Source: Halorientalis sp. IM1011 (GTDB lineage: Archaea > Halobacteriota > Halobacteria > Halobacteriales > Haloarculaceae). Taken from it: 64,000 nucleotides of DNA. This document shows positions 43,327 through 52,399 of this stretch, piece after piece. The translations under genes and the position numbers were made by a program. The stretch covers positions 186,001-250,000 of the forward strand of contig NZ_CP019067.1 in NCBI RefSeq assembly GCF_001989615.1, in the 5' to 3' direction. The first letter of the stretch is position 1. Every line of letters starts with the position of its first letter. Under the pieces are notes generated by a model. It worked only from the letters and a program-made list of their open reading frames with translations, was not told where the DNA came from and did no database searches.

Positions 43327-43854
43327 ATGATCGATGTCGCGGACGTGCCGAAGTGGGTAGTCTTCCAGTTCGGGGACGCGAGCGGTGGACCGGCCGTGAA
43401 CGTGACCGTCGACCCGGCGGCGGGGGTCGCATCCAGCGCGGTCGGGGCCTTCGTCCTCACGGTCGTCGTCGGGGCGATCATGGTCACCATCGCACCGAAG
43501 TACACGGAGTCGAAGATGGCGACCCTCAGAGACGAGCCCGTGGACTCGTTCGTTTACGGCGTGCTTACCCTCGTGCTCGCGGTGATCCTCCTCGTCGCGC
43601 TGGTGTTCTCCCTGATCGGGATCCCCGTCGCGGTCGTGTCGTTTTTCGCTCTACTTCTGGTCTGGGGGGTCGGATCGGCCATCGCCTTCCTCGCAATCGC
43701 CGAGCGGTTGCTCGACGCCGACGATGGCTGGCTGAAGCCCCTCCTGCTCGCCGGCGCGCTCAACGGCGGCCTGACGCTGACGGGGATCGGCGGGCTGGTG
43801 GCGTTCTGTATCGGCGCGGCCGGCTTCGGAGCCGTCCTCCGGGACTACCTGTAA
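43327..43854 (+). CDS. Polytopic membrane protein, unknown function
   Basis: 175 residues with four to five hydrophobic helices (about 38-58, 78-100, 101-125, 135-155). It begins MIDVADVPKWVVFQFGDASG. The sequence KYTESKMATLRDEPVDSFVY in the first cytoplasmic loop and the double-helix hairpin that follows resemble membrane regions found in haloarchaeal DUF proteins beside bactofilin-like genes. No function can be given. It is between the prenyl synthase and an MBL hydrolase on the same strand. Confidence 0.7.
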   Translation: MIDVADVPKWVVFQFGDASGGPAVNVTVDPAAGVASSAVGAFVLTVVVGAIMVTIAPKYTESKMATLRDEPVDSFVYGVLTLVLAVILLVALVFSLIGIPVAVVSFFALLLVWGVGSAIAFLAIAERLLDADDGWLKPLLLAGALNGGLTLTGIGGLVAFCIGAAGFGAVLRDYL

Positions 43855-43895
43855 CCGACCCCCGGAGTTATGCCCATTCCGACCCGTCAACCCGT

Positions 43896-44621
43896 ATGGC
43901 CGCCATACAACTTCTCCGACACGCCACACTCCGGGTCGAACTCGACGGCACGACGTTCCTCGTCGATCCGATGTTGAGCGAACCGGGCGAGATTCCGCCG
44001 ATTCCCAACTCACCCAACGACCGCGAGAACCCCCTCGTCGGACTCCCCGACGCGGACCTGACCGCCGACGCCGTCCTCGTCACCCACCGCCACCGGGATC
44101 ACTTCGACGACGCCGCGGCCGAACAACTCCCGGACGACACCCCGATCCTCTGCCAACCTGCGGAGGGAGAGGCGTTCCGAAACGAGGGGTTCACCGACGT
44201 TCGACCGGTCGATGAAGAGATCCCTTTCGAGGGAATCGACATCACCCGGACGCCCGCTCGCCACGGTCACGGGGACCTCGCCGAGCAGATGGGACCGTCG
44301 TCGGGCTACGTCCTCGAGGGCTCGCAGACGATCTATCTCGCGGGCGATACGGTGTGGTACGACGCGGTGCCGGAGACGATCGACGCCCACGACCCCGACG
44401 TTGTGGTGGTCAACGCGGGCGCTGCGCAGTTCGTGGAGGGGAAACCGATCACGATGACGCCCGAGGAGGTCGGCGAGGTCCGGGACCACGTCCCAGACGA
44501 CGTGCCGGTGATCGCCGATCACATGGATGCGATCAACCACTGTCTCGCGACGCGGGCGGACCTGCGTGCGGCGGTCGACGGCGTCACGATCCCCGCGGAC
44601 GGCGAGCGAGTCGACCTGTGA
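43896..44621 (+). CDS. MBL-fold metal-dependent hydrolase
   Basis: 241 residues. It begins MAAIQLLRHATLRVELDGTT and carries the metal motif THRHRDHFDD (an HxHxDH variant with Arg), then ARHGHGDLAEQMGPSSGYVL and LAGDTVWYD. It belongs to the small UlaG/YhfI-like hydrolases. The substrate is unknown, and no signal peptide is present. ATG 43896 is the first start with coding character. It is distinct in sequence from the hydrolase at 753-1583. Confidence 0.85.
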   Translation: MAAIQLLRHATLRVELDGTTFLVDPMLSEPGEIPPIPNSPNDRENPLVGLPDADLTADAVLVTHRHRDHFDDAAAEQLPDDTPILCQPAEGEAFRNEGFTDVRPVDEEIPFEGIDITRTPARHGHGDLAEQMGPSSGYVLEGSQTIYLAGDTVWYDAVPETIDAHDPDVVVVNAGAAQFVEGKPITMTPEEVGEVRDHVPDDVPVIADHMDAINHCLATRADLRAAVDGVTIPADGERVDL

Positions 44622-44708
44622 TCGGCCCGGGTGAGTGAGAACCGGGAGGGCGAGGCGGTCGGCGCGGAACGGCGGAGTTTTGAGTGGCCGCGACCGAATC
44701 ACGACAAA

Positions 44709-46481
44709 ATGGACGACGAGGTACGCGAACGCGTCGAGGAGGCCGCGGAGAAAAACGCCCTCTTCAACGCGCTCAAACACGACAGCGATCCGCAGGTCGG
44801 GGCGATCATGGGGCCGCTGATGGGCGAGAACCCCGAGTTCCGCGAGTACGGCGACGAGATTCCCGAGGTGATCGGTCCGGTCGTGGGAAAGATCGGGAAC
44901 ATGTCGACCGAGGAGCGCCGCGAGCGGCTCGAAGAACTCGACCCCGACCTCGTGGCAGAACTCGACGCCGAGGACGAGGAAGACGAACACGACCTTCCGG
45001 ATCTGCCCAACGCCGAGGAGTACGACGAGATCCGCCTGCGCGCCGCCCCGAACCCGAACGGTCCGTGGCACCTCGGCCACGCCCGGATGCCCTCGGTCAT
45101 CGGGACGTACAAGGACCGGTACGACGGGAGCTTCGTCGTCCGGTTCGACGACACCGACCCCGAGACCAAGCGACCGGATCTCGACGCCTACGACGAGATC
45201 CTCGACGCCATCGACTACCTCGGGTTCGAGCCCGACGAGGTGATCCGGGCCAGCGACCGCCTGGAGACCTACTACGACCACGCCCGCGAACTGATCGACC
45301 TCGGCGGGGCCTATACCTGCTCGTGTCCCCAAGGCGAGTTCTCGGACATGAAGAACTCCGGCGAGGCCTGTCCCCACCGGGACAAAGATATCGAGACCAC
45401 CCGCGAGGAGTTCGAGGCCATGATCGACGGCGAGTACTCCGCCGGCGAGAAGGTCCTCCGGGTCAAGACGGACATCGAACACAAGAACCCCGCGCTCCGG
45501 GACTGGGTGGCCTTCCGGATGATCGACACGCCCCATCCCCGCGAGGAAGCTAGCGAGTACCGGTGCTGGCCGATGCTGGACTTCCAGAGCGGGGTCGACG
45601 ATCACCTCACGGGCATCTCCCACATCATCCGCGGGATCGACCTGCAGGACTCCGCGAAGCGCCAGCGGTTCGTCTACGACTACTTCGACTGGGAGTACCC
45701 CGAGGTGATCCACTGGGGTCACGTCCAGGTCGAGGACTACGACGTGTCGATGAGTACCTCGACGATCAAGGAGCAGATCGAGGCCGGCGAACTCGACGGC
45801 TGGGACGACCCGCGCGCGCCGACGCTCGCCAGTCTCCGCCGGCGAGGCATTCGCGGACAGGCCATCGTCGACGCGATGGTCGAACTGGGAACCTCCACCT
45901 CGAACGTCGATCTGGCGATGTCCTCGGTGTACGCGAACAATCGCGACCTGATCGACGAGGACACCGACCGGCGATTCCTGGTTCGGGATGGCGAGGAGTT
46001 CCCCATCGAGGGCGGCCCCGACGCCGCACACCCGCCGATCCACCCTAACCACGAGGACCGCGGGGAGCGCGACATTCCGGTGGGCGAGGCGGTCCTGCTC
46101 GAACCCGACGACGTCCCGGCCGAGGGCGAGCGGGTCTGGCTGAAGGGCTTCGGACCGGTCCGTCGAGACGGTGACGCGCTCGAATACACCGACGACGACA
46201 TCGACGTCGTCCGATCGGGCGACGTGGACGTGATCCACTGGGTGCCCGCCGAAGGGAGCCAGCCCCTCCGACTCCGGACGATGGACGGCGACGTGTCGGG
46301 CCACGCGGAACCCGGTATCACCGACTACGACGCCGACGCCGTGGTCCAGTTCGAGCGGATCGGATTCGCCCGAATAGACGGCGTGCCCGAACAGGGCACG
46401 GAACGGTCGAGCGGTGAGGACGGCGAGCCGCGAGACAAACACGAGGACGACGATACCGTCGCCTACTACGCCCACTCCTGA
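44709..46481 (+). CDS. gltX: Glutamyl-tRNA synthetase, archaeal non-discriminating type
   Basis: 590 residues. The class Ic core has the HIGH motif as PNGPWHLGHAR (HLGH at 121-124) and the second signature as VSMSTSTI, a degenerate KMSKS. The beta-barrel anticodon domain begins near EVIHWGHVQVE, as in archaeal and eukaryotic GluRS/GlnRS. Archaea lack GlnRS and charge tRNA-Gln with Glu for amidotransferase conversion. ATG 44709 is chosen over an in-frame start at 44631 because DDEVRERVEEAAEKNAL is the usual N-terminus and a TATA-like GAGTTTTGAG lies about 30 bases upstream. Confidence 0.93.
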   Translation: MDDEVRERVEEAAEKNALFNALKHDSDPQVGAIMGPLMGENPEFREYGDEIPEVIGPVVGKIGNMSTEERRERLEELDPDLVAELDAEDEEDEHDLPDLPNAEEYDEIRLRAAPNPNGPWHLGHARMPSVIGTYKDRYDGSFVVRFDDTDPETKRPDLDAYDEILDAIDYLGFEPDEVIRASDRLETYYDHARELIDLGGAYTCSCPQGEFSDMKNSGEACPHRDKDIETTREEFEAMIDGEYSAGEKVLRVKTDIEHKNPALRDWVAFRMIDTPHPREEASEYRCWPMLDFQSGVDDHLTGISHIIRGIDLQDSAKRQRFVYDYFDWEYPEVIHWGHVQVEDYDVSMSTSTIKEQIEAGELDGWDDPRAPTLASLRRRGIRGQAIVDAMVELGTSTSNVDLAMSSVYANNRDLIDEDTDRRFLVRDGEEFPIEGGPDAAHPPIHPNHEDRGERDIPVGEAVLLEPDDVPAEGERVWLKGFGPVRRDGDALEYTDDDIDVVRSGDVDVIHWVPAEGSQPLRLRTMDGDVSGHAEPGITDYDADAVVQFERIGFARIDGVPEQGTERSSGEDGEPRDKHEDDDTVAYYAHS

Positions 46482-46547
46482 CAGCGGTATCGCCGCACCG
46501 CCGTTCGGTCCAAGCTTTAAGTAGTTCCCCGGAGACTTACAGAATAG

Positions 46548-46883
<336 letters not shown>

Positions 46884-46949
46884 TCGAGCGCGACCGACGC
46901 AGACATCGCGATTTTCGCCCGTAGGTAGCCCCTACCAGGCTTTCGACCA

Positions 46950-46985
46950 TCTGTAAAATCTTAGAATAAGCACAATAGGGAAATA
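46950..46985 (+). promoter_or_regulatory. AT-rich promoter region of the fix operon
   Basis: CTGTAAAATCTTAGAATAAG and the following CACAATAGGGAAATAG make a strikingly AT-rich patch 50-80 bases before fixA. TTAGAATAAG is the best TATA candidate, predicting a leader of about 40 bases. It suggests independent control of fix genes from the ferredoxin gene. Confidence 0.5.
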
Positions 46986-47031
46986 GCAGGAAGACAGTGG
47001 TAGAGATGTTCATCCGAATGGCGTGATACCT

Positions 47032-47892
47032 ATGCACACACTGGTACTTACGAAAGGCGTCCCGGACTTCCGGGAAGGACAGGTGTCGTTCGACGAGGAC
47101 GGCCACTTAGAGCGCGGCAAGACACCGACCGTGATGAACCCCAACGACAAGCACGCGCTGGAGGCAGCGCTGCAGACCAAGGTCCGTCACGGCGGCACCG
47201 TATCGCTGATGAGTATGGGCCCGCCGGGCTACAAGGAAGTCCTCCAGGAGGGGATGGAAGACGTCTACGCCGACGACCTCTATCTCCTCTCGGACCGGGA
47301 GATGGGCGCGGCCGACACGTGGGCCACGTCGATCACGCTCTCGACGGGCATCGACCACATGGAGGAAGAGCCCGACGTGGTCTTTGCGGGTTTCAAGACC
47401 GCGGACGGGGAGACGGGCCACACCGGCCCGCAGACCTGCTGGTGTCAGGACTGGCCCATCGTCACCCACGTCGTCGCGCTCGACATCGACGAGGAGGAGC
47501 GCACCCTGCGAGCCAAGCGACTCGTCGAGGGCGACGTGGAGGAGATCGAGACGGTCGAGGCACCCCTGCCCTGTTTCGTCGTCGCCGATCCGGAGTTCGA
47601 GCCGACCTACCGGAAGGCCGAGCATCGGCTCCGGCACAAGGACCTCCGGGCCGAGACCCAGGAGCGTGCCGCCGAGCTCGACCTGGACGAGGACGTCACG
47701 GTCTGGGACCAGGAGGCGCTGAACCTCGATCCGGACTTCATCGGGCTGGACGGCTCGCCGACCATCGTGGCCGGCGTCGACCCGATCCCGAAGGCACCAT
47801 CCGAGCGTGAGGCGACGATGGTCGAACCCGGTGACGAGGAGGGGATGGCACAGGTGTTCGAGGAACTCGAGCCGTTCGCGGAGGCCGACTGA
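47032..47892 (+). CDS. fixA: Electron transfer flavoprotein beta subunit (FixA)
   Basis: 286 residues. It begins MHTLVLTKGVPDFREGQVSF, with NPNDKHALEAALQTK (the ETF-beta 'ND.dA.EaAl' block) and GPQTCWCQDWPIVTHVVALD. FixA/EtfB binds AMP or, in bifurcating ETFs, the second FAD. GTG 47023 is in frame, but ATG 47032 is preferred. It is the first gene of a tight fixA-fixB-fixCX operon, with two bases to fixB. Confidence 0.92.
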   Translation: MHTLVLTKGVPDFREGQVSFDEDGHLERGKTPTVMNPNDKHALEAALQTKVRHGGTVSLMSMGPPGYKEVLQEGMEDVYADDLYLLSDREMGAADTWATSITLSTGIDHMEEEPDVVFAGFKTADGETGHTGPQTCWCQDWPIVTHVVALDIDEEERTLRAKRLVEGDVEEIETVEAPLPCFVVADPEFEPTYRKAEHRLRHKDLRAETQERAAELDLDEDVTVWDQEALNLDPDFIGLDGSPTIVAGVDPIPKAPSEREATMVEPGDEEGMAQVFEELEPFAEAD

Positions 47893-47894
47893 CC

Positions 47895-49559
47895 ATGGAG
47901 ATCGATCCCACAGAGCACGAGATCGCCGACCTCGGACCGAAGATCAAAGACGTCGACGACGCCGAGGAGTTGCGGGCGATGCTCGAGGCGGAGGAAGACG
48001 GCGAGGACCGCGTCCCCGTGAAGACGCTCATCGAGGACCGTCTCGAGAAGGTCGAGGGCGAGGACGAAGACGTCGATCCGAGCGACGCCGACCTCGAGGA
48101 CATGACCGTCGCCGACGTGGCGAACATGGTCCGGGGCATCGAGGACGTCGAGGTCCTCGAGGATCTGCTCGAACGCGAGGAAGCGGGGCAGGACCGCAAG
48201 ACGGCCAAGAGCCAGATCGAGAGCCGGATCGACAACCTGCAACAGAGCGACGACGATGGCGACGACGAGGAGGTCGTGATCGAGGCCCCCGAGGAGAAGT
48301 ACCCGGACCTCGATCACCCGACGGCGGACAAAAAGCACGTCCGCGCGCTGGAGGACGGCGACTACCGGGACATGTGGGTCTACTGTGAGACCCAGCAGGG
48401 ACAGTTGATCGACGTGTCGAGGGAAATGCTCGCGAAGGCCCGTGAGCTGATGGACGGGTACAACGAGGAGTACGACGAATCGGAGTCGGTCATCGCGGTG
48501 CTGATCGGCGACGGCGTGGGCGAGTTGGCCGAGGAGTGCCTCGCCTACGGTGCCGACCGAGTGATCTACCTCGAAGACGACCGGCTCGACCGGTTCCGCC
48601 ACACGCCGTACACCGAAATCTTCTGTGACATGGCGCGCAACGGCGGCCACCCGTTCGGCCGCGAGGACCGGGCCGAAGACGACTGGCGCGACTACGACGA
48701 ACCGCGTTACACCGTCTTCCCGGCGACGAACAACGGCCGGGACCTCTCGGCGCTGGCCCAGGCAGAATTCGACTCCGGGCTGGCCTCGGACTGTTCGGAC
48801 CTGTTCATCGAGCCCGCGAACATCTCCAACCCCGCGAAGACGGGCAAACCCGGTGAGACCGTCGAGTTCCAGCGCGTACTCCACATGAAGCGCCCGGACT
48901 TCTCCGGGTTCGAGTACTCGACGATCCTCTGTCTCGACAAGCCCGGGCGGGAGTTCCACCCACAGGGTGCCTCGGTGATCCCGGGCAGTTTCGACGTGCC
49001 GGACCCAGACCCCGAACGGCAAGGTGAGGTGATCGAACACGAGATGCCGCTGGACGACGACTGGTTCAAGGTCGAAGTGACCGACTACGACCAGCTAGAG
49101 GGCGGCGTCGACCTCACGGGCAACGACGTGATCGTCGCGCTCGGGCGGGGTATCGGCGACGAACCCACCGAGGGGATCGAACTCGGCCTCGACCTGGTCG
49201 ATCAGTTCGAGGAGGCCGACCTCGGGCTCTCCCGTGGCGTCATCACGGCCTCCTACCAGTTCGACGGGCACGTCGAGCAGTACGTGGCCGAGGAGCGCCA
49301 GATCGGCGAGTCCGGCCAGGAGGTCGAACCCGACGTGTACATCGCGGCGGGTATCTCCGGGGCCGTCCAGCACAAGGTCGGCATGGACGAGTCGGACACG
49401 ATCGTCGCGATCAACACCGACCCCGAGGCGGACATCGTCGACTTCTCCGATTACTTCATCGAGGGAGACCTCTTCGAGATCCTGCCGGAGTTGATCGACT
49501 CGCTGGAGAAAGGCGAACTGGACGTACAGGCGCTGGCTGGAGGTGCATCAGATGACTGA
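47895..49559 (+). CDS. fixB: Electron transfer flavoprotein alpha subunit (FixB) with repeated N-terminal extension
   Basis: 554 residues, versus about 320 for a normal ETF-alpha. The C-terminal FAD domain is typical: DVIVALGRGIGDEPTEGIEL, DLGLSRGVITA, then VYIAAGISGAVQHKVGMDES and TIVAINTDPEADI. The first ~135 residues are an added acidic helical region with two 35-residue copies (19-53 and 81-115) sharing AEELRAMLEAEEDGEDR-like and IE(D/S)R(L/I) motifs. The middle domain (about 150-300) has an unusual WVYCETQQGQLIDVSREML start. It overlaps fixCX by eight bases. Confidence 0.9.
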   Translation: MEIDPTEHEIADLGPKIKDVDDAEELRAMLEAEEDGEDRVPVKTLIEDRLEKVEGEDEDVDPSDADLEDMTVADVANMVRGIEDVEVLEDLLEREEAGQDRKTAKSQIESRIDNLQQSDDDGDDEEVVIEAPEEKYPDLDHPTADKKHVRALEDGDYRDMWVYCETQQGQLIDVSREMLAKARELMDGYNEEYDESESVIAVLIGDGVGELAEECLAYGADRVIYLEDDRLDRFRHTPYTEIFCDMARNGGHPFGREDRAEDDWRDYDEPRYTVFPATNNGRDLSALAQAEFDSGLASDCSDLFIEPANISNPAKTGKPGETVEFQRVLHMKRPDFSGFEYSTILCLDKPGREFHPQGASVIPGSFDVPDPDPERQGEVIEHEMPLDDDWFKVEVTDYDQLEGGVDLTGNDVIVALGRGIGDEPTEGIELGLDLVDQFEEADLGLSRGVITASYQFDGHVEQYVAEERQIGESGQEVEPDVYIAAGISGAVQHKVGMDESDTIVAINTDPEADIVDFSDYFIEGDLFEILPELIDSLEKGELDVQALAGGASDD

Positions 49560-51219
49560 CGACTACGAACACTACGAGGCCGTCGTCGTGGGGGCTGGCC
49601 CCGGCGGCGCGGCAGCGGCGGCGACACTCGCACAGAACGGCGTGGAGACCCTCGTCCTCGAACGGGGCGTCGAGTCCGGTTCGAAGAACGTCTCGGGCGG
49701 GTTGATCTACGCCGAATCGTCCGCACCCTACACCATCGACGGGCTGTTCCCCGACTTCCGCGAAGAAGCCAGCGAACGGCCCATCACGGAGTATTACCTC
49801 CACAACGTGGCCGGCCGGCAGGTCGAGACGATCGACCTGACCGACATCCACGAACACGACACCGAGTGGTCCGACGCCGTCCTCCGGCGGCAGATGGACT
49901 CCTGGCTGGAGCAACGCGTCCACGAGATGACTCGCGAGACAGGCGGCGGCCTCCTGACGGGCGTCCGCGTCGACGGCCTCCTCCGGGAGGCCGGCGAGAT
50001 CGTCGGCGTCACCTGCGAGGAGCTCGATCCGATCAAAGCCGACGCGATCATCGCCGCCGACGGCGTCAACTCCGAACTCGCCCGCGACGCTGGGCTGATG
50101 GACTGGGAGGACCCGGAAGAGTGGTTCCAGGGCGTCAAGGCCGTCGTCGACATGCCCGAGGGAGCCGTCGCCGAGCGGTTCGGCGTGGACGAGGACGAGG
50201 GCGCGGCGCACCTGTTCTCGGGCGACCTCTTCGAGGACGTCCGGGGCGGCGGGTTCCTCTACACCAACGACGACTCGCTGTCCATCGGAACCGTCTTCCA
50301 CCTGGACTCGCTGGTCGCGGAGGAGGCCGAACCCCACGAGTTGCTGGACGCCCTGCTCACCCACCCGCTGCTCGACCAGTGGTTGCAGGGCGAGTACGAG
50401 GAACTGGAGTACGGGGCGAAACTCGTCCCGGACTCGAAGAAGGTGGCCCACCCCTCGCCCCACCGGGGTCGGCTCATGCTCGTCGGGGACGCCGCCGGGC
50501 AGATGCAGGCCCAGGGGCCGATCATCAAGGGGATGAACCACGCCGTGTCGGCGGGCGCACTGGCCGCCGAGGCGTTCGTCGAGGCCGAGTCCCGGGGCCG
50601 CCCGGAGGAGGCCGGCCAGCGCTACGAGACGAAACTGCGCGACGAGGGCGTGATGAAGAAGCTCCGCCCGACCCGGTACAACGTCGCGAGCGCGGTCGGG
50701 GAGAACGGCGCGGTGGCCTCGCTGACCGACAGTCTGGTCGACTCGGCGGTAGGTCGGCTCGGCATCAAGGCGGCCGATCGGCTGGGCGTCCTCAAGCGTG
50801 CGTTCAACTCGCCGTTCCTGATGTCGGTCATGCCCGACACGAAGACGCCGTACGTCACGGCGCCGACGGCTATCGCGGAAGCGCTTGGAACCCCGGTTCG
50901 GGAGGAAAACGACGTGGAACCGCCGGACCTGGACGACAGGATCGGCGACCTGACCTACGACGTGGGCGACCCCCACATCGAGTTGCAAGACAACTCCTAC
51001 GCGGCCAGCGGGGCGGCTGTCGCGGCCTGCCCGGTCAGCGCGAAGGACTTCGGCGGCGGCTGTTACCGCGACGAGACGGTCCAGACCAACGGCCACGAGG
51101 AACACCTCGTGAGTCTGGACACCCAGCCCTGCGTGGAGTGTGGGACCTGCGCCGTGGTCGCCGACACGGAGTGGGAACACCCCGCCGGCGGCAAGGGCGT
51201 CGAGTTCAAGCAGGGCTGA
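49552..51219 (+). CDS. fixCX: FixC-FixX fusion: ETF-quinone oxidoreductase-like flavoprotein with ferredoxin domain
   Basis: 555 residues. The N-terminal FAD-binding motif is EAVVVGAGPGGAAAAATLAQ. SGGLIYAE is a FixC signature, and RLMLVGDAAGQMQAQGPIIK is the second FAD motif. The last ~90 residues are FixX: AACPVSAKDFGGGCYRDET and PCVECGTCAVVADTEWEHP, an Fe-S ferredoxin-like domain, so FixC and FixX are fused. It passes electrons between ETF and menaquinone; in bifurcating systems it works with FixAB. GGAGGTG before ATG 49552 is the ribosome site, inside fixB. Confidence 0.93.
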   Translation: MTDDYEHYEAVVVGAGPGGAAAAATLAQNGVETLVLERGVESGSKNVSGGLIYAESSAPYTIDGLFPDFREEASERPITEYYLHNVAGRQVETIDLTDIHEHDTEWSDAVLRRQMDSWLEQRVHEMTRETGGGLLTGVRVDGLLREAGEIVGVTCEELDPIKADAIIAADGVNSELARDAGLMDWEDPEEWFQGVKAVVDMPEGAVAERFGVDEDEGAAHLFSGDLFEDVRGGGFLYTNDDSLSIGTVFHLDSLVAEEAEPHELLDALLTHPLLDQWLQGEYEELEYGAKLVPDSKKVAHPSPHRGRLMLVGDAAGQMQAQGPIIKGMNHAVSAGALAAEAFVEAESRGRPEEAGQRYETKLRDEGVMKKLRPTRYNVASAVGENGAVASLTDSLVDSAVGRLGIKAADRLGVLKRAFNSPFLMSVMPDTKTPYVTAPTAIAEALGTPVREENDVEPPDLDDRIGDLTYDVGDPHIELQDNSYAASGAAVAACPVSAKDFGGGCYRDETVQTNGHEEHLVSLDTQPCVECGTCAVVADTEWEHPAGGKGVEFKQG

Positions 51220-51240
51220 GGCCCACGGCACCCACTTTCG

Positions 51241-51633
51241 ATGACCGAAACAGAATCGTACCACGCCCGGATCCAGACCGTCGTCGAGCGATACCGGCGG
51301 GACCGGGAAGCGTTCGAGCGCCCGGCCGACCCGCCGGCCGAGGAGTCGGCGATGGATTTCTGCCGGGAGGGGCTCGGCCCCACGGTGATGATCTACGTCG
51401 ACGCCCGCGCCAACGACTGGGGTGTGGAGTTCTCCGAGCGCGAGTTCGACCTGCTCCACGAGGCGCTGAACGGCTACCTCTCGCTGTACGCGGCCTGTTA
51501 CGGTGTCGAGACTGACCCCGACACGACGGTCCGGGCAGCGGCCGAACTCCTGCTCGACACCCACAACATCCGGGACGTTGCGGCGGTGCTGACCGGTGTT
51601 CCGGAGCGTGCGGCGACCGGCGACGCGCACTGA
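51241..51633 (+). CDS. Conserved haloarchaeal protein downstream of fixCX
   Basis: 130 residues, soluble and helical. It begins MTETESYHARIQTVVERYRR. The middle has FCREGLGPTVMIYVDARAND and FSEREFDLLHEALNGYLSLY. The two cysteines (MDFC, YAACYG) do not form a motif. It starts 21 bases after the fixCX stop on the same strand, so it is probably in that transcript and may assist the flavoproteins, but there is no direct evidence. Confidence 0.65.
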   Translation: MTETESYHARIQTVVERYRRDREAFERPADPPAEESAMDFCREGLGPTVMIYVDARANDWGVEFSEREFDLLHEALNGYLSLYAACYGVETDPDTTVRAAAELLLDTHNIRDVAAVLTGVPERAATGDAH

Positions 51634-51685
51634 GCGCCTCGTCGCGATGCGAAGGACCGAAACCCGGACGGGTCCGATTGGAGAT

Positions 51686-52102
51686 ATGTCCACGCAGCGA
51701 CTCGCGCGGCTGAAGACGCCGCTCGTGTACGTGATGGGATCGGTGTACGTGATCGCGGGCGTAGGGCACTTCCTCGTCCCGGACCTGTTCGCCCAGATCG
51801 TCCCGCCGCAACTGCCGGCAGCGACGGCGCTCGTCTACCTCTCGGGGATCGCCGAGATCGGACTCGGTATCGGTGTGATGGTGCCCCGGACGCGACGGGT
51901 CGCCGCCTGGGGCCTGGTGGCTCTGTTGCTGGCCGTCTTTCCGGCGAACGTCTACATGGCGACCTCCGGCGTGGTGATTCAGGGCGCACCTCCGGCCATC
52001 GCGGACCCTGGGGTCGGGCGCTGGGTCCGACTCCCGCTTCAGGTGGTCCTCGTCGTGTGGGCGTGGTGGTACACGGCCGACCCGCCAGAGAACGCCATCT
52101 GA
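51686..52102 (+). CDS. DoxX-like four-helix membrane protein
   Basis: 138 residues with four hydrophobic helices. The block PLVYVMGSVYVIAGVGHFLV then GIAEIGLGIGVMVPRTRRVA is typical of the small DoxX/YphA-like group. The C-terminus has WVRLPLQVVLVVWAWWY. A redox role has been suggested for relatives; none can be shown here. ATG 51686 is preceded by GGAG at a usable spacing. Confidence 0.78.
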   Translation: MSTQRLARLKTPLVYVMGSVYVIAGVGHFLVPDLFAQIVPPQLPAATALVYLSGIAEIGLGIGVMVPRTRRVAAWGLVALLLAVFPANVYMATSGVVIQGAPPAIADPGVGRWVRLPLQVVLVVWAWWYTADPPENAI

Positions 52103-52246
52103 CTGGTTGCCACCGGCTCAGACGCTCTCGGTGACGGTAATCGACCAGCCGTGTGTCCGAGTGATATCGGCGACGTGTGCCCCTCAATCGGTCGGGCGGA
52201 CAACTCCGTCGCAGAGAAATACCGTTCGTCTATCACGTAGTCACAC

Positions 52247-52264
52247 TGCCGTCACCAGACGGCA
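52247..52264 (+). terminator. Perfect hairpin in the gap after the DoxX-like gene
   Basis: TGCCGTC (52247-52253), loop ACCA, GACGGCA (52258-52264) form a perfect 7-bp stem 145 bases after the DoxX-like stop. No T-run follows. The remaining gap to 52399 has a TATA-like GTTAAGTAT near 52368-52376 for the next gene and nothing else recognisable. Confidence 0.4.
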
Positions 52265-52399
52265 AGTCCTGTTCCATCTCGGATCTGTCCGAATTAGTTC
52301 CGACGGCCGTATCGGTGGATTACGTTCCCTCGAACGTACGGGAGCGGGCAGCCTCCCAGTTGACAAACAGTTAAGTATCGCGGCGTGGTAACGTAGCCC

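Noticed and set aside
49456-51693. Long minus-strand open frame across fixCX
   Set aside because: FixCX is well supported with flavin and ferredoxin motifs; the antisense frame has no domain.
52177-52374. 65-codon frame in the gap before the GNAT gene
   Set aside because: GTG start without promoter or ribosome site, no recognised motif, and it crosses a perfect hairpin.
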